This document shows, in pieces, positions 1 to 8,670 of a stretch of DNA of 64,000 bases. The stretch is taken from positions 62,001 through 126,000 of the forward strand of contig JAFWSH010000014.1 in assembly GCA_017519405.1 (NCBI GenBank), given 5' to 3'. The position numbers were made by a program, and so were the translations under genes. The DNA is from Clostridia bacterium. GTDB lineage: Bacteria > Bacillota > Clostridia > Christensenellales > Aristaeellaceae. Below the pieces are notes generated by a model. It did not search any database and was not told the origin of the DNA. It saw only the letters and a program-made list of their open reading frames with translations. Numbering within the stretch: position 1 is the first letter of the stretch; the number at the start of each line of letters is the position of its first letter.

Positions 1-630
1 CACCAGGGCCCCCAGGGGCACCTCCGCCAGCCGGGGGGAGCCGGTGTCGGGCCGGGCCCGGAGGGAGACGAAGGTCTTGCAGTTCACCACCTGCATGTTG
101 GGGCCCTGCTCCCGGTGAAGGGCCAGGGACCAGGCGGCCTCCTCCCCGTAGATCTCCTCAAAGGGCGGCAGGCCGGTTTTCTCCGCCAGCTCCATCAGCA
201 GGTAGAGGTGGTACACGTCCTGCTCCACCCAGCTCTCGGTGTAGATGTCGTAGACGCAGGTCACCCCGTATTCCTCCCCGGCGTGGGCGGGGGAATCCGT
301 GGCGGTGAAGGTCAGGGTCAGCCTGTCCATGCCGTCCTGCACCAGGGCGGAGCTCCAGCTGCCCCGGAAGGTGCCCAGGAGGGCGCCGTCCCGGCCGCAG
401 CACTGGAGGGACAGGCTCCCGTCCGCCGCCAGGGTCAGGAGGGCCAGGTCCGCGGTGTCGCCCTCATCCCCCTCCTCCTCCTCCAGGCTGCCGGTGAAGG
501 CCCAGTCCCCGGGCAGCAGCTTCAGGGTCTCCGGGTCATCGGCGGTGGCGGCGGTCCAGGGCAGCGCCGCCAGCAGCGCCGCCAGGGTCAGCAGGACAAA
601 ACGGGTCAACAGGCGCTTGTTCTCACGCAC
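1..630 (-). CDS. Secreted protein with SH3-like domain, partial at window edge
   Basis: An open frame of 210 codons runs off the left edge on the minus strand. It starts at a GTG at 628-630 preceded by GAAGGAGGGAG eight bases upstream. The N-terminus (MRENKRLLTRF, then a run of Leu/Ala ending ALPWTAATA) is a clear signal peptide, so the product is exported. A negatively charged stretch (EEEEGDEGD) follows, then a beta-rich region. The last visible residues (CKTFVSLRARPDTGSPRLAE) match the start of a bacterial SH3 domain of the kind that binds cell wall. Residues 30-150 match no family I recognise. It lies downstream of the giant surface protein on the same strand, but a gap of about 90 bases makes co-transcription uncertain. 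The C-terminus is not in the window. Confidence 0.75.
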   Translation of the reverse strand, partial: MRENKRLLTRFVLLTLAALLAALPWTAATADDPETLKLLPGDWAFTGSLEEEEGDEGDTADLALLTLAADGSLSLQCCGRDGALLGTFRGSWSSALVQDGMDRLTLTFTATDSPAHAGEEYGVTCVYDIYTESWVEQDVYHLYLLMELAEKTGLPPFEEIYGEEAAWSLALHREQGPNMQVVNCKTFVSLRARPDTGSPRLAEVPLGALV

Positions 631-720
631 GGATGGCTCCCTCCTTCAGCGGTCACGGTCTGAGAGAAAGACCGCGCCTGCAGGGACAGACGCGGTCTGC
701 AGCCCCGGGGGACTGCCGGG

Positions 721-3700
721 TTACTTGGCTTCCAGCTGGAAGATGCCGTCCCGGTAGAGGTTCATGAGGCACTCCTCCACCGTGGCGTTATTCTCCGGGA
801 AGAGCAGCGCCAGGAAGGGGCTCTCCGCGCTGCGCAGGGTGTCCAGGCCGATGCGCCAGGCCGCGATGCGCGTGCGGGCTTCCTTGTCCGCCGCCAGGTA
901 GGCGGGGTTCACGGTGTCGTCCAGGGCCGTCTGCCAGAAGACCTGGCCCCGGCGGAAGACGTCGTCGGCGTTGTAGGACCTGGCCTCCCGCATCAGGGCC
1001 ATCACGTTGGCGGTGGCGCGGGCGGGGCCGGGGGCGTAGGTCTCGGTGACCTCCGCGTCGGTGCCGTTCAGGGCGCCGAAGACGCGGCTGTTCTGCTCGG
1101 CAGCCGGGGCGGCCTGCTTCGTCAGGCCGACGGCGCTGTCCAGCAGGCTGTCCGGCAGGGCCTCGCCGGGGTTGTGGACCACGAAGCACAGCTGGGCGCA
1201 CTTCAGGCGCAGGGCCTCCGCGGCGGCCTGATCGCCGGACATGGCGGCCAGGGCGTCCACCCAGGCGTAGTACCGGGTCCGCTCCGTGAGCAGCACGGCC
1301 TTGGCCTCGTCGGAGGCGGCGGCGTAGAGCACCTCATAGAGGGCGTCCACCTGGCCGCGCCAGATCTGGGCTGCGGTCTTCCAGTCGCCGGCCAGGCCGG
1401 CCTCCTCGGCGCTGCGGGCGGCCTCGGTGTGGTCGGCGCAGGCGTGGAGGGTGTAGTGGGCCTCGCTGCCCGCGTGGATGTTCAGCGTCAGGGAACAGGC
1501 GTCCTCGCCGCTGCCGAAGCCCTGGAGGATCTCCGGGTCGAAGGGCGGGATGGGATCGGTGATCAACGTGTCGCCCAGCTCGCCGCAGAGGATCTTGCAC
1601 TCGTTGCTGCTCATGGGGGTGCCCGGGACGCCGGCGAAGCTGTAGGTCAGCGTGGCGCTGTTGATGACATAGCCGTGGTCCACGTTGGGCTGGGTCACCG
1701 TGTGCTTGTAGGCGAAGGAGTGGGAGGCGCCGGGGGCCAGGGAGGCCAGGCTGCCGATGGGGCTGAAGCCCGCCAGGCTGTCGTAGAGCTGGAGGCCCTC
1801 CAGCGCACAGTCGCCGGTGTTGGTGACGGTGATGGTGAAGATGGCCTCCTCACCCAGCTTGTAGGACTCGCCGTCCGGCGGGCCGAAGGTGTCGGTCTTG
1901 GTGATGGACACCGCCGGGTGCACGCCGTAGGTGGGGCCCAGGGGGTCCTCGCCGCCGCCGTCCTCCGGGGGCGTGATGGGCTGTCCGGTGAGGACCGTCA
2001 CCGGGTTGGAGGTCCAGGTGTGCTCCACCCCGGCCAGGTTCTTGCCGGTGGCCATGGCGTAGTTGGTCACATGGCCCACCACCTGCGCCTCATAGGCCGT
2101 GACGGTGTGGGGCGGCACGGTCACCGGCTGGGTCTCCATGGCGGCCAGGGACGGGAAGGTGCCCACGGTCGCGCCGTTGTCGGTCACGGTGACGTCGGTC
2201 AGCTCTTCCTTGCTGTTGTTGGTGGCCTCCAGCGTCCAGTTGATCGCCTCGCCCTCAACGAAGTACGCCCCGTTGGCCGGGGCCTTCGCGCCCTTCTTCA
2301 GCAGCAGGCCGGTCTTGGAGATCACGGGCTGGTGCCAGACGTTGGAGTCCGCTGTCCGGTTCTTCCCGCTGTCCGGGTCGGTCCACTTTGCCTGGGCCGT
2401 GACCTCAATGTAGCCGCGGGCCACGTCGGCCTCGGTGATCATTCCGTAAGGAGACCATACATTCTCGACAAACTCAGTGCCGGCTTCTATGGTGCCATAA
2501 GTCTGGTCAGCAATGTTCCAGCCGATATCCGCAGTTACATCTTCATGCACGGTGCAGGCATCCACATCCACCGGGCCGGTATTGGCCACGCGGATACTGG
2601 TTGACCAGACCTCACCATACTGATATCCGGCAGGATCCGATGAAGAAGAACCATAGAGAAATTCCTCGGCATGGGCTTCAAAAGCCGAATCCGTGAATAC
2701 CTCCACCTCCAGCTGGCTCTGCTCCGGGATCTCCCACTCGGCGGGGCCGGGCTTGGCGATGTTGTGCTTGAAGGTCACGGAGTTGCTCTCGCAGATGGGG
2801 GTGGTGTATTTTGTGTCGTCCACGGCATAGCCAAACACCTTAAAACGGAAAGGAAAGATTCCGGCGTACTCCTCTGAATCGGGCGGAAGATAACCATGAA
2901 CGTCGCAAATGTAATAACCGCTATAAGGCTTCTGCGGTATGCTCCAGGATTCACCGGGATTCAGGATCTTTTCTCTCTCATACCAGGTCGGGTATGCTCG
3001 CTCCTTAGCGCCCTGATATGTATAAAGCTCAAACCGCAGCGGAACATTGCCGATGTTGGTGTAAGTCACGCTAACACGAATAAAGTTCTCGGGAGTCCAG
3101 TCTTTCACATCGACATACGCTTCCTTCTCCGGCGTAATCTGGACAACCGTCAGCTTGATCGCGGGTTTGTCCTCCTCGGGGGTGGTGCCGTCGGAGTAGG
3201 TGAGGTAGGTGAGGGGAATGTCGACGATGGCTCCGTTGGAATAAACCTTTTTCTCGGTACCATCCGTATCTATCCAGCTTGCGCGTGTTCCATACGAGAG
3301 ATGAATTCTGGCGATAGACTCTTGGTACAGACTGACAACATGGTTACAGGTCATTGTCCAGCTTTCCCCGGGATTGATCACAGCTGCCTCATATCCGAGC
3401 CCCGGGACATAGGTGATGCCGTTGGGCCAGATAAAATCCGTGCAATCAACATACTTGGAAGGATGTTGATAAACCGGACAATCACCTGTGTTCGTGATCT
3501 TCCAGTAGAGCGGGACGACCGCGCCTTCATAACGCTTTCCCTCGCCCGCGTTCTCATCCCAGGTGATTTCCAGGTGCAGGGCGGGGTGGGGGGCGTCGTC
3601 ATCCCCGCCCACGTATGTGGCCTTGAAGAACAAATCCGCACGGTCTTGTCCGCCACTGATATAGACAGGTTCTGAACGCAGGAATTCCACCGTGAAGCCT

Positions 3701-4986
3701 TCCATGGTCACGATCACCTGCGCGGGGTCAACCTGCGAGAAGTCGATGGAATGATCTCCGTAAATTTCGTTGTTAATCATTGCCCTGAAGTAATACACTT
3801 CACCGGGCACCGGATCGCTATCCAAAGCATAGTAATGTTCAGGTGTTCTGTACAACACGGATACGCCGACGTAGTAAAATTCCGGCTCAGATCCTTCCCA
3901 AATCACCTTCCTGCTTCCACTAAAATCCGGGAAGTAACCTGAATCCAGTCCGGGATAGTGCTCCTCAAAGCCCTTGAGCACGTACTTGGCCTCGTCGGCA
4001 GGTTCGCCCGTGGCCGGGATGGCCTCCTGCTCCTTGTGGCTTGCGTCCAGCTTGCAGACGCGCTCCCGCAGGCCGTCCTCGGTGGCGGTGGGCTCCTTCA
4101 CCACGGTCCACTCACCCCAGTCATGGTCGCCGTAGTCCTTCGTCCACCAGTCCACCTCGCCGCAGCGGGTGCACTTGCGCTGCAGCACCTGCTTCTTCAC
4201 GCAGGTGCCGGGGGTGAACTCCACCCAGGCGCCCCAGTTATGCCCCAGGGCGGGGATGTCGCTCTGGGCGGTGAGCTCCTTGCCGCAGACCGAGCACTTG
4301 CTGCCGTCGGTCTTGCCGGGGGCGGTACAGGTGGCTGCCTTGCCGGGCACGGTGACGGGCTTGTGCCCCGCGGCCTTGATGCTGCGGGTCTCCTTCGCCC
4401 CGCCGCAGCGGGTGCAGACCCGCTCCTGGGTGCCCTTGGCGGTGCAGGTGGCTTCCTTCACGGTCTTCCACTCGCCCATGCTGTGCCCCAGGGCGGGGAT
4501 GGGCTCGGTCTTCGTGCCGCTGCACAGGCCGCCGTCAGCCTGCACCCTCGTGCAGTGGAAGGTTCTCACGCCCTCCGCAGTGCAGGTGGGCTCCTTCGTC
4601 ACGGTCCCGCTGTCCCACTGGTGCCCCAGGGCGGCCACGTCCCGGGTCTGGGAGGCGTTCAGGCACACCGTGCAGAAGTGGATGTCCTTGCCCGGGGCGG
4701 TGCAGGTGGGATCCGTCTGCCGCTGCCACTCGCCCCACTTGTGGTCGGTCTTGTCGGTGCCGTACTTGGTGGTGGTGTTGCCGCAGTTTTTGCACTTGTA
4801 GTGGCTGATGGTGCCGTGCAGGCAGTTGGGGAGCTCGTCGGACTGCCAGCGCCAGTCGTGGGGGCGAGCCCCGCTCTGGAACGCCAGACAATCCGAATCC
4901 CAGGCGACCTCCGCCGCCTGAGACGCCAAAGGCAGCGCCAGCAGCAGCGCCGCCAGCACCACGACGATCCACAGCTTCCGTGTCAT
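721..4986 (-). CDS. Giant secreted surface protein with Cys/Trp repeats, DUF11-like and LprI-like domains
   Basis: This is a 1421-aa exported protein. I chose the ATG at 4986 (MTRKLWIVVVLAALLLALPL, signal peptide ending SQAAE) because AGGAGGAGG lies just upstream; the frame stays open further 5' but without such a site. Residues of about 30-330 hold roughly seven repeats of 40-50 aa with CxxC pairs, a GHxWGxW motif and ATCTAxG, a pattern common in clostridial surface proteins that suggests small metal- or disulfide-stabilised folds. The middle is beta-rich. Residues of about 885-990 and 1025-1122 resemble DUF11/CARDB-type repeats (FTITVTNTGDCALEG). Residues of about 1168-1270 resemble the LprI/DUF1311 fold (QVDALYEVLYAAASDEAKAV). 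No LPXTG or transmembrane anchor is visible at the C-terminus. Base composition is mosaic, with AT-richer patches at about 2440-2690 and 2830-3960. The function is unknown; adhesion or envelope interaction is inference. Confidence 0.8.
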   Translation of the reverse strand: MTRKLWIVVVLAALLLALPLASQAAEVAWDSDCLAFQSGARPHDWRWQSDELPNCLHGTISHYKCKNCGNTTTKYGTDKTDHKWGEWQRQTDPTCTAPGKDIHFCTVCLNASQTRDVAALGHQWDSGTVTKEPTCTAEGVRTFHCTRVQADGGLCSGTKTEPIPALGHSMGEWKTVKEATCTAKGTQERVCTRCGGAKETRSIKAAGHKPVTVPGKAATCTAPGKTDGSKCSVCGKELTAQSDIPALGHNWGAWVEFTPGTCVKKQVLQRKCTRCGEVDWWTKDYGDHDWGEWTVVKEPTATEDGLRERVCKLDASHKEQEAIPATGEPADEAKYVLKGFEEHYPGLDSGYFPDFSGSRKVIWEGSEPEFYYVGVSVLYRTPEHYYALDSDPVPGEVYYFRAMINNEIYGDHSIDFSQVDPAQVIVTMEGFTVEFLRSEPVYISGGQDRADLFFKATYVGGDDDAPHPALHLEITWDENAGEGKRYEGAVVPLYWKITNTGDCPVYQHPSKYVDCTDFIWPNGITYVPGLGYEAAVINPGESWTMTCNHVVSLYQESIARIHLSYGTRASWIDTDGTEKKVYSNGAIVDIPLTYLTYSDGTTPEEDKPAIKLTVVQITPEKEAYVDVKDWTPENFIRVSVTYTNIGNVPLRFELYTYQGAKERAYPTWYEREKILNPGESWSIPQKPYSGYYICDVHGYLPPDSEEYAGIFPFRFKVFGYAVDDTKYTTPICESNSVTFKHNIAKPGPAEWEIPEQSQLEVEVFTDSAFEAHAEEFLYGSSSSDPAGYQYGEVWSTSIRVANTGPVDVDACTVHEDVTADIGWNIADQTYGTIEAGTEFVENVWSPYGMITEADVARGYIEVTAQAKWTDPDSGKNRTADSNVWHQPVISKTGLLLKKGAKAPANGAYFVEGEAINWTLEATNNSKEELTDVTVTDNGATVGTFPSLAAMETQPVTVPPHTVTAYEAQVVGHVTNYAMATGKNLAGVEHTWTSNPVTVLTGQPITPPEDGGGEDPLGPTYGVHPAVSITKTDTFGPPDGESYKLGEEAIFTITVTNTGDCALEGLQLYDSLAGFSPIGSLASLAPGASHSFAYKHTVTQPNVDHGYVINSATLTYSFAGVPGTPMSSNECKILCGELGDTLITDPIPPFDPEILQGFGSGEDACSLTLNIHAGSEAHYTLHACADHTEAARSAEEAGLAGDWKTAAQIWRGQVDALYEVLYAAASDEAKAVLLTERTRYYAWVDALAAMSGDQAAAEALRLKCAQLCFVVHNPGEALPDSLLDSAVGLTKQAAPAAEQNSRVFGALNGTDAEVTETYAPGPARATANVMALMREARSYNADDVFRRGQVFWQTALDDTVNPAYLAADKEARTRIAAWRIGLDTLRSAESPFLALLFPENNATVEECLMNLYRDGIFQLEAK

Positions 4987-5092
4987 GGGTCGATTCCTCC
5001 TCCTGTGATGGTCCTGTTCAATTATCCTTCCGCTTGAATCTGCGTTCCGTTCACCGGCAAACAATGATGATTTCAAATCCATCCCTGATTCT

Positions 5093-5120
5093 ATTATATG
5101 GAACAGGAAAGAAATGTCAA
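5093..5120 (-). promoter_or_regulatory. Consensus sigma-A promoter for the giant surface protein
   Basis: On the minus strand a perfect -35 TTGACA (5120-5115) is followed by a 16-base spacer and a perfect -10 TATAAT (5098-5093). Transcription would start near 5086, leaving a 5' leader of about 100 bases before the ATG at 4986. Confidence 0.8.
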
Positions 5121-5202
5121 GCGGGGGAGGGCCGGAGGGCAAGAAATGGGTTTTCTCCGGCGAAATCCGCTCCCTCCCTTCCCCAAAGGGCGCCGTGTGT
5201 CG

Positions 5203-5208
5203 TATAAT
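5203..5208 (+). promoter_or_regulatory. Possible -10 element for the MATE gene
   Basis: TATAAT lies 45 bases upstream of the TTG start of the MATE gene. No good -35 hexamer is visible at the expected distance, so this is a weak call. Confidence 0.4.
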
Positions 5209-5252
5209 GGGGCCGCCCCCGGGGCCAGTCCACACAGAAAGAAGTTTTCGTC

Positions 5253-6614
5253 TTGAACAGGGATCTCACCACCGGCCAGCCCGCCTCCGTCCTCTGGCGC
5301 TTCTGCCTGCCCCTCTTCGGCAGCGTGATCTTTCAGCAGCTCTACAACCTGGCCGACAGCCTGACGGCGGGGCGGTTCATCGGGGAGAACGCCCTGGCGG
5401 CGGTGGGGAACAGCTATGAGGTGACGCTGATCTTCATCGCCTTCGCCTTCGGCTGCAACATGGGCTGCTCGGTGGTGGTGAGCCAGCTCTTCGGCGCCCG
5501 GGACTGGCAGAGGGTGCGGACGGCGGTGTCCACCGCCATGCTGCTCACCGGCGGCGTCTGCCTGGCGCTGATGGCGGCGGGGCTGCTGGGGGGCGGCGCC
5601 CTGCTGACGCTGCTGCAGACTCCGGCGGCGGTCTATGACGACTCCCTGCTGTACCTGCGGATCTATGTGCTGGGCCTGCCCTTCATGTTCTTTTACAACG
5701 TGGCCACCGGCACCTTCTCGGCCCTGGGGGACTCCCGGACGCCCTTTGTCTTCCTGGCCCTGTCCTCCACGGCCAACATCGCCATGGACATCCTGTTTGT
5801 GGCGGGCTTCGGCATGGGGGTGGAGGGCGTGGCCTGGGCCACCTTCCTCTGCCAGGGGGTCAGCTGCGTCCTGGCGGTGACGGCGGTGCTGCGGCGGATG
5901 CGCACCCTGCCGGGGACGGATGTCCCGGCGCCTCTGTTCTCCGGCAAGCTCCTGCGGCGGATCCTCACCATCGCCATTCCCAGCACCCTGCAGCAGAGCT
6001 TCATCTCCGTGGGCAACCTGGTGATCCAGGGGGTGATCAACGGCTTCGGCCCGGGGGTGATGGCGGGGTACTCCGCGGCGGTGAAGATGAACAACCTGGT
6101 GATCACCTCCTTCACCACCCTGGCCAACGGCATCTCCACCTTCACGGCCCAGAACATCGGCGCGGGGAAGCCCCGGCGGGTCCGGGCGGGGCTGCGGGCG
6201 GGCCTGGGGATGGTGTGGATGCTGTGCGTGCCCTTCTTCCTGCTGTATTTCTTTGCCGGGTCGTATTTCGTCCGGTTCTTCATGGACAGCCCCACCGCTG
6301 ATGCCCTGGACACCGGCGTCCTCTTCCTGCGGATCCTGTCCCCCTTCTACTTTGTGGTGTCCGCCAAGCTGGCGGCGGACGGGGTGCTGCGGGGGGCCGG
6401 CCGCATGGGACCCTTCATGATCGCCACCTTCACCGACCTGATCCTGCGGGTGGTGCTGGCCATCCTGCTGTCCCGCACCGCCCTGGGCGCCACCGGCATC
6501 TGGTGCGCCTGGCCCATCGGCTGGGGCGTGGCCACCGTCCTGTCCCTGGTGTTCTATCACAGGGCCTTTCCGGAAAATGGGGTTGGGGATGACGGGGAGG
6601 AGGCGGCCGGGTGA
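5253..6614 (+). CDS. MATE family multidrug/toxin efflux transporter
   Basis: This 453-aa integral membrane protein belongs to the MATE (MatE) family, which exports drugs or organic cations in exchange for Na+ or H+. The family pattern is seen in LTTGQPASVLWRFCLPLF near the N-terminus, FQQLYNLADSLTAGRFIGE in the first helices, and two homologous six-helix halves (second half from about residue 235, IPSTLQQSFISVGNLVIQG). Its length matches the family, and about 12 hydrophobic helices are visible. The start is a TTG at 5253 with a weak AGAAAGAAG site upstream; no better ATG exists. The gene stands alone between divergent promoters and has no adjacent regulator, so the substrate cannot be predicted. 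Confidence 0.92.
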   Translation: MNRDLTTGQPASVLWRFCLPLFGSVIFQQLYNLADSLTAGRFIGENALAAVGNSYEVTLIFIAFAFGCNMGCSVVVSQLFGARDWQRVRTAVSTAMLLTGGVCLALMAAGLLGGGALLTLLQTPAAVYDDSLLYLRIYVLGLPFMFFYNVATGTFSALGDSRTPFVFLALSSTANIAMDILFVAGFGMGVEGVAWATFLCQGVSCVLAVTAVLRRMRTLPGTDVPAPLFSGKLLRRILTIAIPSTLQQSFISVGNLVIQGVINGFGPGVMAGYSAAVKMNNLVITSFTTLANGISTFTAQNIGAGKPRRVRAGLRAGLGMVWMLCVPFFLLYFFAGSYFVRFFMDSPTADALDTGVLFLRILSPFYFVVSAKLAADGVLRGAGRMGPFMIATFTDLILRVVLAILLSRTALGATGIWCAWPIGWGVATVLSLVFYHRAFPENGVGDDGEEAAG

Positions 6615-6641
6615 GGAAGCCGGAAAAACGCCCGCCTCCCC

Positions 6642-6670
6642 TTGACAGAAACGGAAGAATCCTGTATAAT
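6642..6670 (+). promoter_or_regulatory. Consensus promoter of the his operon
   Basis: TTGACA (6642-6647), a 17-base spacer and TATAAT (6665-6670) form a perfect sigma-A promoter about 50 bases before hisZ. No T-box or obvious leader attenuator fits in the short leader. Confidence 0.85.
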
Positions 6671-6727
6671 TCACCACGTTACCACTTTACCATGCTAAAT
6701 CAACAGAGCGAAGGGAGCCGATGAGGC

Positions 6728-7933
6728 ATGTCAGCCACCTTGCAGATCCCGGGGGGCATGCAGGACACCCTGCCGGGGGAGTGCCACGCCCGGCGTGCCC
6801 TGGAGCGGAAGTTCCGGGAGCGTTTCCGCCGCAGCGGCTACCGGGAGATCGAGACCCCCATCCTGGAGTACTACGATGCCCTGTCCGACGCCACCTACGG
6901 CTACCGGCCGGAGCACGTGTGGAAGACCTTTGACCGCTTCGGGCGGGTGCTGGCCCTGCGGCCGGACTCCACCATCCCGGCGGCGCGGCTGGCGGCGGGG
7001 AGCCTGAAGGAGGAGCCGCTGCCCCTGCGGCTGTGCTACCTGCAGTCCGCCAGCAACTACCACTCCGACACCCTGTCCCTGCTGTGCGAGCAGCCTCAGG
7101 CGGGGGTGGAGCTGATGGGGGACTCCAGCGCCCTGTCCGACGGGGAGGTCATCGCCCTGGCGGTGTCCTGCCTGGAGGACGCGGCCCTGGCGGATTTCCA
7201 GATCGAGCTGGGCCACGCGGCCTTCTTCACGGGCTTCATGCAGGAGGCGGGCCTCACCCCGGAGCAGACCCGGGAGATCCGTGCCCTGGTGGAGCGCAAG
7301 GACGCCCTGGGGATGCAGCTCTTCCTGCGGGCCTGCGCCGTCAGCGACTCCGCGGCGGAGCGGCTGATGAAGCTCCCCCGGCTCTACGGCGGGGAGGAGA
7401 TCCTGGGGGAGGCGGAGGGCCTCACCCGGAATCCCCTGTGCCTGGAGGCGGTGGCCCGGCTGCGGGAGGTGATCCGCCTGCTGCGGGCCGTGGGCTGCGG
7501 GGCGGACGTGACCATCGACCTGGGCATGGCCCAGGAGGCCAACTACTACTCCGGCGTGATCTTCCGGGGCCACGCCCGGGGTGCCGGGCAGCCCATCCTC
7601 TCCGGGGGCCGCTACGACGGCCTCACCGCCCGCTATGGCCGGCCCCTGCCCGCGGTGGGCTTTGCCCTGAGCACCAAGCTGCTGATGATCGCCCTGGAGC
7701 GCCAGGGGGCGTCCTTCTCCCTGCCCCGGCTGGACTGGCTCATCGCCTGCGGCGAGGAGACGGTGGAGGCCGCGGCGGAGAAAGCCCGGGCGCTGCGCAG
7801 CGCCGGACAGAGCGCCGCCTTCCTCTACGGGGAGGACGAGGAGAGCCTCCGCCGCCGCCTGGCCCGGGGGGAGGCGGAGCGGGCCCTGCTGTACACACCA
7901 GACGGTGTCCGGGAAGTGAAGGGGGAGGCGTGA
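6728..7933 (+). CDS. hisZ: ATP phosphoribosyltransferase regulatory subunit HisZ
   Basis: This 401-aa protein is a paralogue of histidyl-tRNA synthetase lacking aminoacylation. In species with the short HisG it forms the regulatory subunit of ATP phosphoribosyltransferase, the first step of histidine synthesis. Class II synthetase features are seen: IPGGMQDTLPGE at the N-terminus, motif 2-like LPLRLCYLQSASNYHS at about residue 100, and GGRYDGLTARYG at about residue 300. The Q-rich HisRS catalytic signature is absent, and there is no anticodon-binding tail of HisRS length. It is first in hisZ-G-D-B, three bases before hisG, and its pairing with a short HisG fits the expected hetero-octamer. 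The ATG at 6728 is chosen over an out-of-frame ATG at 6721. Confidence 0.95.
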   Translation: MSATLQIPGGMQDTLPGECHARRALERKFRERFRRSGYREIETPILEYYDALSDATYGYRPEHVWKTFDRFGRVLALRPDSTIPAARLAAGSLKEEPLPLRLCYLQSASNYHSDTLSLLCEQPQAGVELMGDSSALSDGEVIALAVSCLEDAALADFQIELGHAAFFTGFMQEAGLTPEQTREIRALVERKDALGMQLFLRACAVSDSAAERLMKLPRLYGGEEILGEAEGLTRNPLCLEAVARLREVIRLLRAVGCGADVTIDLGMAQEANYYSGVIFRGHARGAGQPILSGGRYDGLTARYGRPLPAVGFALSTKLLMIALERQGASFSLPRLDWLIACGEETVEAAAEKARALRSAGQSAAFLYGEDEESLRRRLARGEAERALLYTPDGVREVKGEA

Positions 7934-7936
7934 GAA

Positions 7937-8593
7937 ATGGAGGAAATGCTGACCTTCGCCCTGGCCAAGGGCCGGCTGGCGGAACAGACCTTTGACCTGC
8001 TGGAGAACCTGGGCATCGACTGCTCCCAGCCCCGGAACCCGGGGCGCCAGCTGGTGCTCCGGGACGAGAAGACGAACATCCGCTTTATCCTGGTGAAGCC
8101 CAGCGACGTGCCCACCTATGTGGAGCACGGGGTGGCGGACCTGGGGGTGGTGGGGAAGGACACCCTGCTGGAGGCGGAGCGGCCGCTGTATGAGCTGCTG
8201 GACCTGGGCTTCGGCCGGTGCCGGCTGTGCGTGGCGGGCTATCCGGACGCCCCCGGGGCCACGGTCTCCCACGCCACCTTCCGGGTGGCCACGAAATACC
8301 CGGCCATCGCCCGCCGCTGGTGGGCCGCCCAGGGCAAGCCCATCGAGATCATCGAGCTCCACGGCTCGGTGGAGCTGGGCCCCGTCATCGGCCTGAGCGA
8401 CGTGATCCTGGACATCGTGGAGAGCGGCTCCACCCTGCGGGCCAACGGCCTCACCGTCCTGGAGGAGGTGGCGGGGGACATCTCCGCCCGCCTGGTCTGC
8501 AACCGGGTGAGCCTGAAGACCAAGCGGGAGCGCATCCGCTGGATCATCGAGGGGCTGGAGCGGCAGGTATTGGCGGGGGCGGGGGAGAAATAA
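7937..8593 (+). CDS. hisG: ATP phosphoribosyltransferase, short-form catalytic subunit
   Basis: HisG joins ATP and PRPP to give phosphoribosyl-ATP, the committed step of histidine synthesis. The 218-aa length is that of the short form, which lacks the C-terminal regulatory domain and needs HisZ. Diagnostic segments are LTFALAKGRLAEQTFDLLE at the N-terminus, GVADLGVVGKDTLLE at about residue 70, and the PRPP-binding signature SDVILDIVESGSTLRANGL at about residue 155. It begins three bases after hisZ, so the pair is probably translationally coupled and stoichiometric. Confidence 0.96.
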   Translation: MEEMLTFALAKGRLAEQTFDLLENLGIDCSQPRNPGRQLVLRDEKTNIRFILVKPSDVPTYVEHGVADLGVVGKDTLLEAERPLYELLDLGFGRCRLCVAGYPDAPGATVSHATFRVATKYPAIARRWWAAQGKPIEIIELHGSVELGPVIGLSDVILDIVESGSTLRANGLTVLEEVAGDISARLVCNRVSLKTKRERIRWIIEGLERQVLAGAGEK

Positions 8594-8670
8594 GGGGGCG
8601 GGAAGCCCCCCGCCCACAAGCCCAATCCATCCGACACCACCCCCATCCCACCAACAAGGAGGTCAACCAT

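Noticed and set aside
1174-2604. Long plus-strand open frame of 476 codons
   Set aside because: It is the antisense shadow of the giant surface protein: low complexity in Gly/Val/Leu/Arg, no ribosome site, and the opposite frame has a signal peptide and domains.
5094-6677. Minus-strand 527-codon frame over the MATE gene
   Set aside because: Pro/Gln/Arg/His-rich shadow of a well-supported transporter.
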